A DNA stretch of 64,000 nt from Planctomycetota bacterium (lineage in GTDB: Bacteria > Planctomycetota > UBA1135 > JACQFD01): contig JACQFD010000005.1 of assembly GCA_016200225.1 (NCBI GenBank), forward strand, positions 1 through 64,000, in the 5' to 3' direction. Each line of letters opens with the position of its first letter. Position 1 is the stretch's first letter. Below, piece after piece: positions 9,133-17,671 of this stretch. The position numbers and the translations under genes were made by a program. Below the pieces are notes generated by a model. It was not told where the DNA came from and did no database searches. It saw only the letters and a list, made by a program, of their open reading frames with translations.

Positions 9133-10512
9133 TTATAAATCCGCGATCGCCCATAACAGATACGCGATCGCGGCCGCGCCGCGTTCGAGCTCGTCGCGGT
9201 CGATCGCCGCCATCGTGTCGGTTTCGGCGTGGTGAAAATCGAAATAATAGGTCGGTTCCGGAAGAAACTGCCCGCAAAACACGCCTTTTTGTTGTAAAGG
9301 CGAAATGTCCGCGCCGCCGCCGCCGGGCCGCAGGAGATCACATTTCCACGGCGCGAGAGATTGAACGATATTCCTCACCGCGCCGAAGAAAGGTTCTTTT
9401 TGTGTACACGCGAATCCGATCGGATCGAAGCCGCCGCTGTCGGATTCGAGCGCGAAGAAGTGCTTCGAAGGATCGTTCGCCGCCGCGTAAGCCGCGCCGC
9501 CTTTCAGACCGTTCTCTTCGTTAATAAACAAAACGCAACGAATCGTCCGCGCGGGTTTCGCTTTTAGTTGTATTAACAATCGAAGCGCCTCGAGCGAGTG
9601 CGCGCAGCCGGCGCCGTCGTCATGCGCGCCGAAACCCGTGTCCCACGCGTCGAGATGTCCGCCGACAAGAACGATTTCGCCGGGTTTTTCGACTCCGGGG
9701 ATTTCGCCGATCACATTATAAGAATCCACGTCCGGCCCGAATCCACAATCCAATTGTAATTTTATACGAACGGGACCGCGTCCGGCCTTTAACAACGAAT
9801 GCAATTTTCGGGCGCCGACCGTGCTCACGGCCGCCGACGGCGCGACGGGCGTTTTTTCGTCGTCCATGAACGATGTAATTCCGCCCGTGTGCGGATGGTC
9901 GTCGAGTCGCGTCGTCATCGACCGCACGAGCGCCGCCGCCGCTCCGGCCTTCTTCGCTTCGTAGCCGCCGCGTCCGCGCTGATCGACGGCCCCGCTGTAT
10001 GCGTGAAACGGGCTTGGATCTGTAATATCCATCGGCCGGTTGAAAAAGATAATTTTACCTTTCGCCGCGTCGCCGAGATTGTGAAGTTCGTCGAAACTTT
10101 GTACTTCCACGACTTCGGCGGTGATGCCGCCATCGGGCGTCGCGGGGCTGCCGCCGAGCGCGGTGATTCTTAATGTTTCTTCGCCGCCGCCCGTGCCCGA
10201 GATGATCGACGCCGACTCCGAGCGCCGCGTCCACGCGGGAACTTTGACCGGTTCCAAATGTACATTTTGAAATCCCGCATCGCGCATGATTTGAGCTCCC
10301 GCTTCGACCGCTTTGGCCGCGCCATCGGAACCCGAAAGCCGCTTCGTCGCCGTGATTTTAGTTAATATATCAAATGCGCGCGCGTCGTCGCGCGCCGCGG
10401 CGGAGAGACTCGCGAATCGCGCGTCGAGAACCTCGCGCGGCGGCACGCGGTAGACGCGGCATCCGGCCGCCGCGATTACTATAAATATAAACAGCGCCGC
10501 CGGAATTCGCAT
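9133..10512 (-). CDS. M28-family metallopeptidase, predicted lipoprotein (carboxypeptidase Q-like)
   Basis: Zinc aminopeptidase/carboxypeptidase of 459 residues. The N-terminus has a hydrophobic stretch ending in IAAAGC, a good lipobox (cleavage before Cys 18), so the enzyme is probably anchored on the outside. A PA-like insert (about 130-240) precedes the catalytic part. Metal-site motifs are HLDAWDTGFGAHDDGAG (first His/Asp ligands), INEENGL (catalytic Glu pair), ALESDSGG (Asp ligand) and FHHAETDTM (last His). All ligands expected for the di-zinc site are present. Likely role: peptide scavenging or turnover in the envelope. It is preceded after 9 bp by the PpiD/SurA-like gene and followed by the VTT protein, forming a minus-strand cluster. 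Confidence 0.88.
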   Translation of the reverse strand: MRIPAALFIFIVIAAAGCRVYRVPPREVLDARFASLSAAARDDARAFDILTKITATKRLSGSDGAAKAVEAGAQIMRDAGFQNVHLEPVKVPAWTRRSESASIISGTGGGEETLRITALGGSPATPDGGITAEVVEVQSFDELHNLGDAAKGKIIFFNRPMDITDPSPFHAYSGAVDQRGRGGYEAKKAGAAAALVRSMTTRLDDHPHTGGITSFMDDEKTPVAPSAAVSTVGARKLHSLLKAGRGPVRIKLQLDCGFGPDVDSYNVIGEIPGVEKPGEIVLVGGHLDAWDTGFGAHDDGAGCAHSLEALRLLIQLKAKPARTIRCVLFINEENGLKGGAAYAAANDPSKHFFALESDSGGFDPIGFACTQKEPFFGAVRNIVQSLAPWKCDLLRPGGGGADISPLQQKGVFCGQFLPEPTYYFDFHHAETDTMAAIDRDELERGAAAIAYLLWAIADL

Positions 10513-10521
10513 GGCTATCAG

Positions 10522-12459
10522 CTACTCCGACTGTGGAACTTCGCGCTTCGGCACTTCGATCTTGAGCAGTTTTCCGAGCGAAACGGACGACATCGTCTCG
10601 TAACAATTCCGTTCGCGCAGTTCTCTCAAATAACGGTCGCGGAATCGTAAATAATCCGACGGTCCCATCTCCGCTTTCGTGGCTTCCTTGCGGTCGGCGC
10701 AATGGATAATATAATAAACTTTGTTCGACGCGTCGTTGTACGGTCCGCCCACGGCGTCTTTCTTTAGAACGAACGGATCGCGCTGGGCCGCGAGCGCGGG
10801 CGTGCTGCCGCTGTCGCGCTGCATTGCGATGAATCGGACGGGATCCTTTGTATCGGGATGGAGATTGAAAAGCGGGTCCTGCGATAGCGCCTTCGAAATG
10901 GATTCGAGCGACTTGATAACCATTCCCTTGTCTTTCGCGACTCTCGCGAAACGGTCGTCGCCCTGCGCGTCGGCCACCGCTTCTTTAAACAATTGAGCTT
11001 CGTTCTTCGTCTGCTCCCCGGCCTTTTTTTCAACATAATCCGAAATTAACTTTTCGCGGATGTCGGCGACCTCGGGAATCCGCGGTTCGGTGATCCGCTT
11101 CACGCGCGCGATCTCGAGCGCGCTCGCGGAAGCGTGCGCGCTCGGGAGGAAATCGCCCTCTTTTGATGTCTCGAGCGGCGCGATCCACGCCGGCGTTCCG
11201 AAAATTGGAGTATGAATAATATCCGATTCCGTCGCGGGCGCGCCGGAAGTCCAGTATTCGAGACCGTATTTTTCGCCGAAAGTCTTTAAATCAAAATTCG
11301 GGGTCTTGGATGCATCGAATGCATCGGTCAGCACTTTGTCGAGAGCGCGCGCGATTTTTGTTTCTTTCTCGACGCGGTCTTTCGCCTCCTCATATGTATA
11401 AAACTCGGGCGCGGTTTGCGAAGCGGGTCCGCTTTCGGGTTTCGAAGCCACCGGATTGGATGCAATCGGCGCGGACGCGGTCTTTTCCTTTTTGAAGCGT
11501 TCCGCGCGATTCATATCAAAATAAGACTGCGAATCGCTCACGCCGAGAATGATGCCATCGACGATTTTCTTAAATTCAGGGTTCAACGGCGCGTTGACGT
11601 CGCGGATCGCGAGACCCTCGAGTTCGAGTTTCTTCGGATCCTTGTATTTGTTGCGATCCATGTCGCGCAGATCGTCGAGCCATTTCTTCAATTCGTCATT
11701 TGTAATTTTAGCTTTGTCGGCCTCGAGCGCTTTCTTGCGATCTTCCTCCGAGAAAGATACCAATTCGAATTTGAAGCGTTCGTTCAGTTCGCACCATTCC
11801 TTCACGAGGTCGTCGCCCGACGGAATCGGCGTCTGCGCGAGCGCGAAATCCATTGCGCGGCGGAAAAGCAGCGCCTCGCGGAGGCCGAGTTCGAATCCCG
11901 CGGGCGAAATCCCCATCCCACGTTCGCAAAACAATCTGTATTGCACGGCGGATTCGAAACCGCTCTCCACGAATTCTTTCATTTCGGCTTCGCCGACTTC
12001 CATGCCGCGGTCGCGCGCGACGGCGTTGACCATCATGATTTGCATCACTTCGTCATTCTTATCATCCTTTCCTTTCTTTACCAATCCGCCCTTGGGTCGC
12101 GTGATTTGCGACACCCACGAACTCACGCGCATCGCTTGCGAAGTTAATTTTGGAAAAGGATTGGGCTCGCGAAAATTGAAGTTGTTATATGCAATGCGTT
12201 GGAGGCGCGTGATCGGAAACGACGGATCCGGCGCTTCGAAGAACATATTATAAGCGTTGCCCGCGCCGACCCGGTCTTCTTCGGTGAACGCGTACACTTT
12301 GCCGGACGGCAGCGTGATCGTCGTCTCTTTGCCTTTGCCGCGCCCCGTGATCGTTTGTATCAGCGGCCCGGTGATGGTGAACGTAACAAGTCCAAACACG
12401 GCGACCCCGATCATGAAGGGTCCCGAATATAACTTTTTGAAGGATTGAGAAAGAGACAT
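10522..12459 (-). CDS. Membrane-anchored SurA/PpiD-like folding factor without an obvious PPIase domain
   Basis: Protein of 645 residues with an N-terminal cytoplasmic tip and one transmembrane helix (about 12-38, PFMIGVAVFGLVTFTITGP), a topology like PpiD. Residues about 120-215 are helical and resemble a SurA_N chaperone domain; EVMQIMMVNAVARDRGMEVGE and EALLFRRAMDF are the clearest parts. The next section has two further helical repeats with KKLELEGLAIRD and KIARALDKVLTDA. I could not find a parvulin signature, so catalytic isomerase activity is doubtful. The likely role is chaperoning exported proteins, fitting a genome rich in secreted beta proteins. The C-terminus abuts the M28 gene. 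The leader is very AT-rich and contains a TATAAT. Confidence 0.6.
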   Translation of the reverse strand: MSLSQSFKKLYSGPFMIGVAVFGLVTFTITGPLIQTITGRGKGKETTITLPSGKVYAFTEEDRVGAGNAYNMFFEAPDPSFPITRLQRIAYNNFNFREPNPFPKLTSQAMRVSSWVSQITRPKGGLVKKGKDDKNDEVMQIMMVNAVARDRGMEVGEAEMKEFVESGFESAVQYRLFCERGMGISPAGFELGLREALLFRRAMDFALAQTPIPSGDDLVKEWCELNERFKFELVSFSEEDRKKALEADKAKITNDELKKWLDDLRDMDRNKYKDPKKLELEGLAIRDVNAPLNPEFKKIVDGIILGVSDSQSYFDMNRAERFKKEKTASAPIASNPVASKPESGPASQTAPEFYTYEEAKDRVEKETKIARALDKVLTDAFDASKTPNFDLKTFGEKYGLEYWTSGAPATESDIIHTPIFGTPAWIAPLETSKEGDFLPSAHASASALEIARVKRITEPRIPEVADIREKLISDYVEKKAGEQTKNEAQLFKEAVADAQGDDRFARVAKDKGMVIKSLESISKALSQDPLFNLHPDTKDPVRFIAMQRDSGSTPALAAQRDPFVLKKDAVGGPYNDASNKVYYIIHCADRKEATKAEMGPSDYLRFRDRYLRELRERNCYETMSSVSLGKLLKIEVPKREVPQSE

Positions 12460-12509
12460 TGTTCTTTTATTCGATTCGGTGGCTTTGGCGTTGTACGATT
12501 ATTATTTAA

Positions 12510-12515
12510 ATTATA
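12510..12515 (-). promoter_or_regulatory. Candidate -10 box for the PpiD/SurA-like gene
   Basis: Read on the minus strand the hexamer is an exact TATAAT, about 50 bp upstream of the ATG at 12459, within a 99-bp AT-rich gap (12460-12558). No convincing -35 was found, and with so much A/T in this gap chance matches are likely. Confidence 0.3.
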
Positions 12516-12558
12516 CTAATATGCTAATGAACGAATATATTATTATATTTTATATCAA

Positions 12559-13368
12559 TTAGGGTTTTGCGAGTTCTTCGACGGTCGGGAGATCCTTGAG
12601 CGTCGCGAGATTGAACTTATCGAGAAATTCCCGTGTCGTTCCGTACTGAAGCGGACGCCCCGGCACGGGAGCGCGTCCGGTAATTCGAACGAGGCGTTTT
12701 TCAAGCAACATTCTTAACATCGGCCCCGCCTGCACGCCGCGCATGGCCTCGATCTCGCCTTTCGTGACCGGCTGGCGATAGGCAATGATCGCGAGCGTTT
12801 CGAGCGCCGCGCCCGAGAGCCGTTCTTTCTTCTGTTCGCCGCGCAGCGCGCTCACGTATTTCGCGACCGATTCGTCGGTCATATAACGAAAACCGCCTGC
12901 GATCTCGGCGAGTTTGAACGGCACGCCGGCGATTCTTAGTTTTTCGTCGAGTCCCGCGAGCGCCGATCGGATGCGTCCGGGCGATTGTACTAATAACTCG
13001 GAGAGCTTCGACGCGGAGATCGGTTTCGTCGAGGCAAATATGAGCGCCGACGCGATCCGCGCCAATGCATCATCGCTAATATCCGCCGGCAACACCGGCA
13101 TCGGCGTTTCGGGCTCTGCCGCGCTCGCCGCGTCGGGCGTTTCATTATTCGTGGCCGCGTTCGCGTCGCCGGACTCGGAGCCGGCGTTTGTTAACGAATC
13201 GACCTCGCCCGCTTCCGGCGCCATCTGTTGCATTCCATCGTTGCCTTCCGTGTGACCGCCGCCCGCCGTGTAAGCGTCGCCCGCGGCGGCGTCGTCGACG
13301 CGGGGCAGGGACTCATCGCCGCCGTCGATAGAAATCGAATTGGATTTGGATGACTTTTTTCGTGCCAT
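12559..13368 (-). CDS. scpB: SMC-Scp complex subunit ScpB with long N-terminal extension
   Basis: Condensin accessory subunit of 269 residues that, with ScpA and SMC, compacts and segregates the chromosome. The C-terminal 170 residues carry the winged-helix ScpB core: IASALIFASTKPISASKL (about 105-122), GGFRYMT, LSGAALETLAIIAYRQPVTK (the strongest family signature) and GRAPVPGRPLQYGTT. The first 95 residues are low-complexity, rich in Asp, Gly, Ala and Glu with a basic start (MARKKSSKSNS), and have no family counterpart; they look disordered. scpA is not adjacent. The gene lies upstream of the PpiD/SurA-like gene in the same direction. Confidence 0.93.
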   Translation of the reverse strand: MARKKSSKSNSISIDGGDESLPRVDDAAAGDAYTAGGGHTEGNDGMQQMAPEAGEVDSLTNAGSESGDANAATNNETPDAASAAEPETPMPVLPADISDDALARIASALIFASTKPISASKLSELLVQSPGRIRSALAGLDEKLRIAGVPFKLAEIAGGFRYMTDESVAKYVSALRGEQKKERLSGAALETLAIIAYRQPVTKGEIEAMRGVQAGPMLRMLLEKRLVRITGRAPVPGRPLQYGTTREFLDKFNLATLKDLPTVEELAKP

Positions 13369-13455
13369 TCCGGGGCCGAGTTTCGGCCGGCGCGGGGTGA
13401 AATTGAAGCGGGGAAGAGTAACAATCTTCCCGACGATTCGCGACGACGGAGTTCG

Positions 13456-14397
13456 TCAGCGTCCGGCGGGGCGCGTCGCGGGGTTTTCGCCCGCCGCTTT
13501 CAGCGTCCGCGAAAGGACTTTCGAAGGGTACCGCTTCGCGCATTTCCGCATGAACGCCTCGAATTCGTACTTCGAGAGCGGATTTGCGCGGAGTTTCGTC
13601 GAAATTTCGGCGCGCAAGTCATCAAACGGCGCCGTGCGCGCGGCAATCCGATCGAGGACCTTGAAAATATGATAATAATTCTGGCCGTCGCGGATTTCCT
13701 CGATCGGACCGCCGATGACGCCGGCAGGTGTTTGGAAAACCGCGGCGGTGATGGGACTCTCGAACTCGCGGTCGAACGCCGGCAGTTTGCCGCCCTCGGT
13801 TTTGGTTGACGCGATCGATTCGTCGTGGGCGAGGACTTCGAACGCCGCGCCGTCGCGGAGTTTTTGTATACATTCATCCGCTTTCTTTTTGTCGCGCACG
13901 ACGATGTGGCGCGCCACGGCACGGTCCGTCAACGATTGATCATAACGAATCACGAGCGCCGCGAGCCGCGCCTGCCGCGCGAACGCCCGCACGGATTGTT
14001 CATATTCGGCGCGCGTCGTTAACATTTCGTCCTCGAGAAACCGGTCGAGCGCGACCGCGCCGGCGAATTCCGTTTCGACGCGTTTTTGTAACATTTCGAC
14101 GGCGACGCGCACCGCCGGATCCACTTCGTCGTCGCGCACGGCGACATGCAGGCGCCCGGCCTCGGCGCGCACGATCGCGTCGCCCGCGAGTTTTCTTAAT
14201 ATTTCAATTCCGTCGTCGCGAAAATGAAACATCAGGGCGTCGAACGCGTCCGCGGCCGTCACGCGCGCGCCCGCGACCTCGACGACGACGGGATTCGCGT
14301 CCTTCGCAGGCTGCGTCGCCGCGGGGTTCTGTAAAATCGACCCGAATGCGGCCGGAACGAAAAGTAAAATCGCGGCGCGCGTTATATTAGAATTCAT
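13456..14397 (-). CDS. Secreted parvulin-type peptidylprolyl isomerase (PpiC/SurA-like)
   Basis: Protein of 313 residues with a signal peptide (ITRAAILLFVPAAFGSIL). The N-terminal half is helical and resembles SurA_N. The C-terminal half carries a rotamase core: ARHIVVRDKKKADECIQKLR then GAAFEVLAHDES, KTEGGKLPAF, and a final VFQTPAGVIGGPIEE. It probably assists folding of exported proteins. The ATG at 14397 is preferred because the signal peptide follows directly; an upstream ATG at 14478 adds 27 residues that overlap the preceding gene. The stop of that gene (14427) is 29 bp upstream, so the two are likely co-transcribed. Confidence 0.82.
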   Translation of the reverse strand: MNSNITRAAILLFVPAAFGSILQNPAATQPAKDANPVVVEVAGARVTAADAFDALMFHFRDDGIEILRKLAGDAIVRAEAGRLHVAVRDDEVDPAVRVAVEMLQKRVETEFAGAVALDRFLEDEMLTTRAEYEQSVRAFARQARLAALVIRYDQSLTDRAVARHIVVRDKKKADECIQKLRDGAAFEVLAHDESIASTKTEGGKLPAFDREFESPITAAVFQTPAGVIGGPIEEIRDGQNYYHIFKVLDRIAARTAPFDDLRAEISTKLRANPLSKYEFEAFMRKCAKRYPSKVLSRTLKAAGENPATRPAGR

Positions 14398-14426
14398 CGG
14401 CGCCGAATTTTCGTCATATATACCGA

Positions 14427-15971
14427 TCAACGATAATCGATCAACCGCTCGAATCCGATGCCGTGGCACGTGGGGCAATCGGCGTACGAAACGCTCGATT
14501 GTTGCGGCTGATTATTGTTATTATTACGATTGCCGCCGCTTCCGACCGTGACGCCGCCCGGCGCCGAAGATCCCGACGTGACAGGGAGCTGGCCCTGCCC
14601 GCCGCAACCGACGCACGGACGCGCCGTAAATATCATATCCTGCATTTCGCCGCCGAATTCTACAAATGTCGAAAGCAGGAATTGTTCACGTTCGAACGCG
14701 GTCGCGACGACTTGCCACCATTCGTCGGCCGGATCGAGCTGTTTTTGATTTATATTCTGCGGCGCCTGGGCTTTTTGTAGCATCGCCTGCAGCTTCTTCG
14801 CCATCGCGTCGAGTTCGGGATTCGATTTTCCGGCCGCGCCGGTCTTCGCGCCGATCATATTACTAACATTCTTCTTGGCTCCGTCCTTGCCGAGGACAAA
14901 CGTGCCGCGGCCGTAGCCGACGTGATCGAGTTTCGCGCGCTTGCCCCGGTCTTTCCAGAGCGACGCCACGTCCTGTTCTGTAATCTCCTTGAAATCGTTT
15001 TGTAATGTTTTCAAAACGGAGGCGAGGATGTCTTTGCGCACTTCGCCTCCGCGCGCATACGAACGCGCGTCGTCGAGCGCGATTTTCCGATCGACGGCTT
15101 TCACGCGGAGCACCGTGCGCGCCGCCCGATGATAAGCGATCCAGACTTTGTCGATTTGATAAATGTGCTTTGCTTCGGCGATATTTTTCTTACGTTTCTC
15201 GACGTCGGTGCGCGTCGTCGCGGACGATTTCGGGAACTTCGCCGCGAATTCGGTACACATCATGATCGCTTTGTCGAAATGCCGCTGGCTTCGCTGCGAT
15301 TCGAGTTCCTGTAAATAATCAATTTCGTCCTGTCGCGCTTTTTTCTCCTCGAGATGTTTTAACAATTCGACAAGCTCATGCGCATGAAAATTCGGGTCGA
15401 TTTTCTTGACTTCATTTGCGTGTTGAATCGCGCGTCCGAAATCGTCGACCTGTTCGAGATAGCGCGCGAGATCGAGATTCCCCTCCGCCGTCGTCGCGTC
15501 GATCGTACTGAGTTTATCGTTATAAAGCTCGTCTTTTGTATAAACCTCGAGCGCGGGAACGCGCACGCGCCCGGGCGCGCCCGAAAGGATCGAACGGGCA
15601 TAACTCAGCGTGCTTTTGGAATCCTTTAATACAATTTGATCGTTCGTTTGCGAAACGACGCGGCCGACGCGTTTCGTGCCGTCGGCGAGCGTCAGCTCGT
15701 CGGCGTCGACGAGCACTTCCTCCTCCCGGTCATAAATATAACCGAGACGCGTGCGGAGCGACCGCTCGAACGGCGGCGCGAGCTGGCTCCAGCGCAAATG
15801 TACCAATCCCCCGTTGTCGAGCCGCTTGATGTCGAGCGCGTCTTCGTCGTGCGAGGAGATTTCGCCAACCAGAATTTCGCCGTCGCGCATCGGAAAAAAA
15901 TCGCCCGCGCCCTGCGGCGCCTGCGCCAATGCAAAGAATGCGGCCAGCGTGTTTAATAGTATCGGAATCAT
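14427..15971 (-). CDS. Secreted protein with SH3-like N-terminal region, helical middle and C-terminal CxxCxG knuckles
   Basis: Protein of 514 residues; function not recognised. A signal peptide (IPILLNTLAAFFALAQ) is followed by two short beta modules (DGEILVGEISSHDEDALDI and LADGTKRVGRVVSQTNDQIV) of the kind that report how a residue pair is remodelled in many planctomycete exported proteins. The middle is helical and TPR-like (about 170-300). Near the C-terminus, CVGCGGQGQLP and, after a Gly/Ser/Asn linker of about 35 residues, CPTCHGIGF form two CxxCxGxG-type knuckles like half of a DnaJ zinc module. The linker is rich in Asn and Gly. It is followed by the PpiC-like gene, so a shared role in envelope protein folding is an inference. 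Confidence 0.65.
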   Translation of the reverse strand: MIPILLNTLAAFFALAQAPQGAGDFFPMRDGEILVGEISSHDEDALDIKRLDNGGLVHLRWSQLAPPFERSLRTRLGYIYDREEEVLVDADELTLADGTKRVGRVVSQTNDQIVLKDSKSTLSYARSILSGAPGRVRVPALEVYTKDELYNDKLSTIDATTAEGNLDLARYLEQVDDFGRAIQHANEVKKIDPNFHAHELVELLKHLEEKKARQDEIDYLQELESQRSQRHFDKAIMMCTEFAAKFPKSSATTRTDVEKRKKNIAEAKHIYQIDKVWIAYHRAARTVLRVKAVDRKIALDDARSYARGGEVRKDILASVLKTLQNDFKEITEQDVASLWKDRGKRAKLDHVGYGRGTFVLGKDGAKKNVSNMIGAKTGAAGKSNPELDAMAKKLQAMLQKAQAPQNINQKQLDPADEWWQVVATAFEREQFLLSTFVEFGGEMQDMIFTARPCVGCGGQGQLPVTSGSSAPGGVTVGSGGNRNNNNNQPQQSSVSYADCPTCHGIGFERLIDYR

Positions 15972-16053
15972 TGGATTTATACTACAAATTGAAAAACGAT
16001 TTTTCGGATATTGTTAAATAGATTCGATCTTGTAATTATTAATTATATTGAAA

Positions 16054-16527
16054 TTACGGCTTCTTGACCGGATGGCGATATTCATATTCGACGCGGGCGG
16101 TGAACGGCGCGGCGCGCTCCAAGATGGTGCGAAATTCCTCCGTCTTGGATTCGCCGCGTTCGTGCCACTGGATTTGTATCGTTGCAAAATACTCGCCCTC
16201 GACCGTCGGGTTCTTTTTTAAATCCACGACCGCGTTCAAACGCGGGTGGTCGGGCACGGACATCTCGATGTGATTCGACGGCTCGCTCGTGGAACCGTCG
16301 ACGTTGTATTTAAATGCCGTCGCGCGCAACGCGGCGACCACCTGATTCGCCGCCAGCGAGGATTCGTTTCGCCGCTCGGAAGTTCGCTGCAGCGCCGCTC
16401 CGAACATTAACAATCCGAGAATGCTGCTCACGCCCACGACCAAAATTCCCATGGCCACGAGGACTTCGATGAGCGTAAAGCCCGACGCGCGCGCGTTTCG
16501 AATGGAGCGAAGTCTAGCGGAGATCAT
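16054..16527 (-). CDS. GspI/PilV-like pseudopilin
   Basis: Minor pseudopilin of 157 residues. The N-terminus has a prepilin leader ending in Gly followed by FTLIEVLVAMGILVVGVSS, the class III signal processed by prepilin peptidase with Glu at +5. The C-terminal part is a small beta domain (IQIQWHERGES) as in GspI. The ATG at 16527 gives a leader of about 16 residues; it overlaps the end of the upstream GspJ-like gene by 14 bp, which suggests translational coupling. It is the last gene of the pseudopilin operon; an 82-bp AT-rich gap separates it from the CxxCxG protein at 15971. Confidence 0.82.
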   Translation of the reverse strand: MISARLRSIRNARASGFTLIEVLVAMGILVVGVSSILGLLMFGAALQRTSERRNESSLAANQVVAALRATAFKYNVDGSTSEPSNHIEMSVPDHPRLNAVVDLKKNPTVEGEYFATIQIQWHERGESKTEEFRTILERAAPFTARVEYEYRHPVKKP

Positions 16528-17671
16528 AGGTGTCGGCGTCGCGCGCGATGTCGAGCGGCACGTCCATAGTAAACAAACGCCCCGAGAGAACGGAGGTTCC
16601 GGCTTTGTGCGCGGTCGCGTGCGAACCAAGAATGGCGCGCGCTCGGATTCGAAGCATGCGCGGCGCCGCCTCGGACACTTCCATCCATTCGCCGCCGATC
16701 TTGACCCAATCACCGGACGCGACGTTGAGCGGCAGCGGATCGTCGAGCGGCATTGCCGTCACTTTCGCGTCAATTTCCTCGGCGAGCCGCACGACGCGGC
16801 GATCGGCATCCTCGCGCGCGAGAACGAGCTGCGCGCGCGCGCTGCGCGGAAAGACGCGGTCGCGCGGCACGGAAGCGCGTTCGATCGTAAATGTAAATTT
16901 ACCTAAACCCGTGGCTTTCGGATTGCTAAACATCGTGCGCGTCGAATCCCAGACGGATTCGGGTCCGCCGCCGTCGCGCGGGCGCTCGAAGGATTGTGTA
17001 AATTGCGAAGCGAGCGCGACGCCAAAATATAAAACTCCGCCGATGACGTCGCCGGCGTTGGCCGGATCGTTAAATCCTTTTTTCGGTTGATTAAAATAAT
17101 CTTTCGTGAATATCGTATATTTTCCGCTCTCGTCGTCGGCGAGAACGGCGACGGGACGGACGGCGCGTTTTAATAATAACAATCCCGGTTCGCGCGCGGC
17201 GGGATCGGCCGCGGGCGCCCACGCGACTTCGATAAAACCGGCGTTCCCCGAGGGCGCGGCTGCGGTGCCCGCGGCCCCGGGATTCGCGGAGCCGGGCGCC
17301 GCGGAAGTTCCTCCCGGCGCGGCGGGCATGCTCGCGCGATTCGCGAAACCGCCGCGCAATCTTGCATTGTCGGCGCGATTCGCAGTTCTAACAAATCGGA
17401 CGCGGCAGACGTGGTTGGGCTCGCCCGGCGTCGGCAAATCGCCGTAATCGACGACAAATTTCGAATCTACAGATCCATCGGCAAGCCATAAATCGTGACG
17501 TAACAGATCGAGCGCCGCGCGCGAGCGTTCGTCGAGATCGCGCGAATCGTCGGAGACTTTCCAGAGTTGAATTCCGTCCTGCAGCAGGCGGATCGCCATG
17601 AATGTGAATGCTATCAATATCGCCATCGTGACGAGCAATTCGATGAGCGTGAGTCCGCGGCGGGAGTTCAA
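16514..17671 (-). CDS. GspJ-like pseudopilin, TTG start coupled to the upstream stop
   Basis: Minor pseudopilin of 385 residues. The predicted leader is a short MNSRRG, then LTLIELLVTMAILIAFTFM. A GAGGAG Shine-Dalgarno sequence lies just upstream of a TTG at 17671, and the TTG overlaps the TGA stop of the giant GspK-like gene (TTGA), a clear coupling arrangement. An ATG at 17752 would add 27 charged residues and deepen the overlap to 85 bp. The family is usually about 200 residues; here the beta domain is enlarged and contains a Gly/Ala/Pro-rich insert (about 120-145). It likely sits in the pseudopilus tip complex with the GspI- and GspK-like proteins. Confidence 0.8.
   Translation of the reverse strand: MNSRRGLTLIELLVTMAILIAFTFMAIRLLQDGIQLWKVSDDSRDLDERSRAALDLLRHDLWLADGSVDSKFVVDYGDLPTPGEPNHVCRVRFVRTANRADNARLRGGFANRASMPAAPGGTSAAPGSANPGAAGTAAAPSGNAGFIEVAWAPAADPAAREPGLLLLKRAVRPVAVLADDESGKYTIFTKDYFNQPKKGFNDPANAGDVIGGVLYFGVALASQFTQSFERPRDGGGPESVWDSTRTMFSNPKATGLGKFTFTIERASVPRDRVFPRSARAQLVLAREDADRRVVRLAEEIDAKVTAMPLDDPLPLNVASGDWVKIGGEWMEVSEAAPRMLRIRARAILGSHATAHKAGTSVLSGRLFTMDVPLDIARDADTYDLR

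Noticed and set aside
11416-12253. Two long plus-strand frames (over 230 codons each) opposite the PpiD/SurA-like gene
   Set aside because: Both overlap each other and the real gene, with no recognisable motif or signal peptide.
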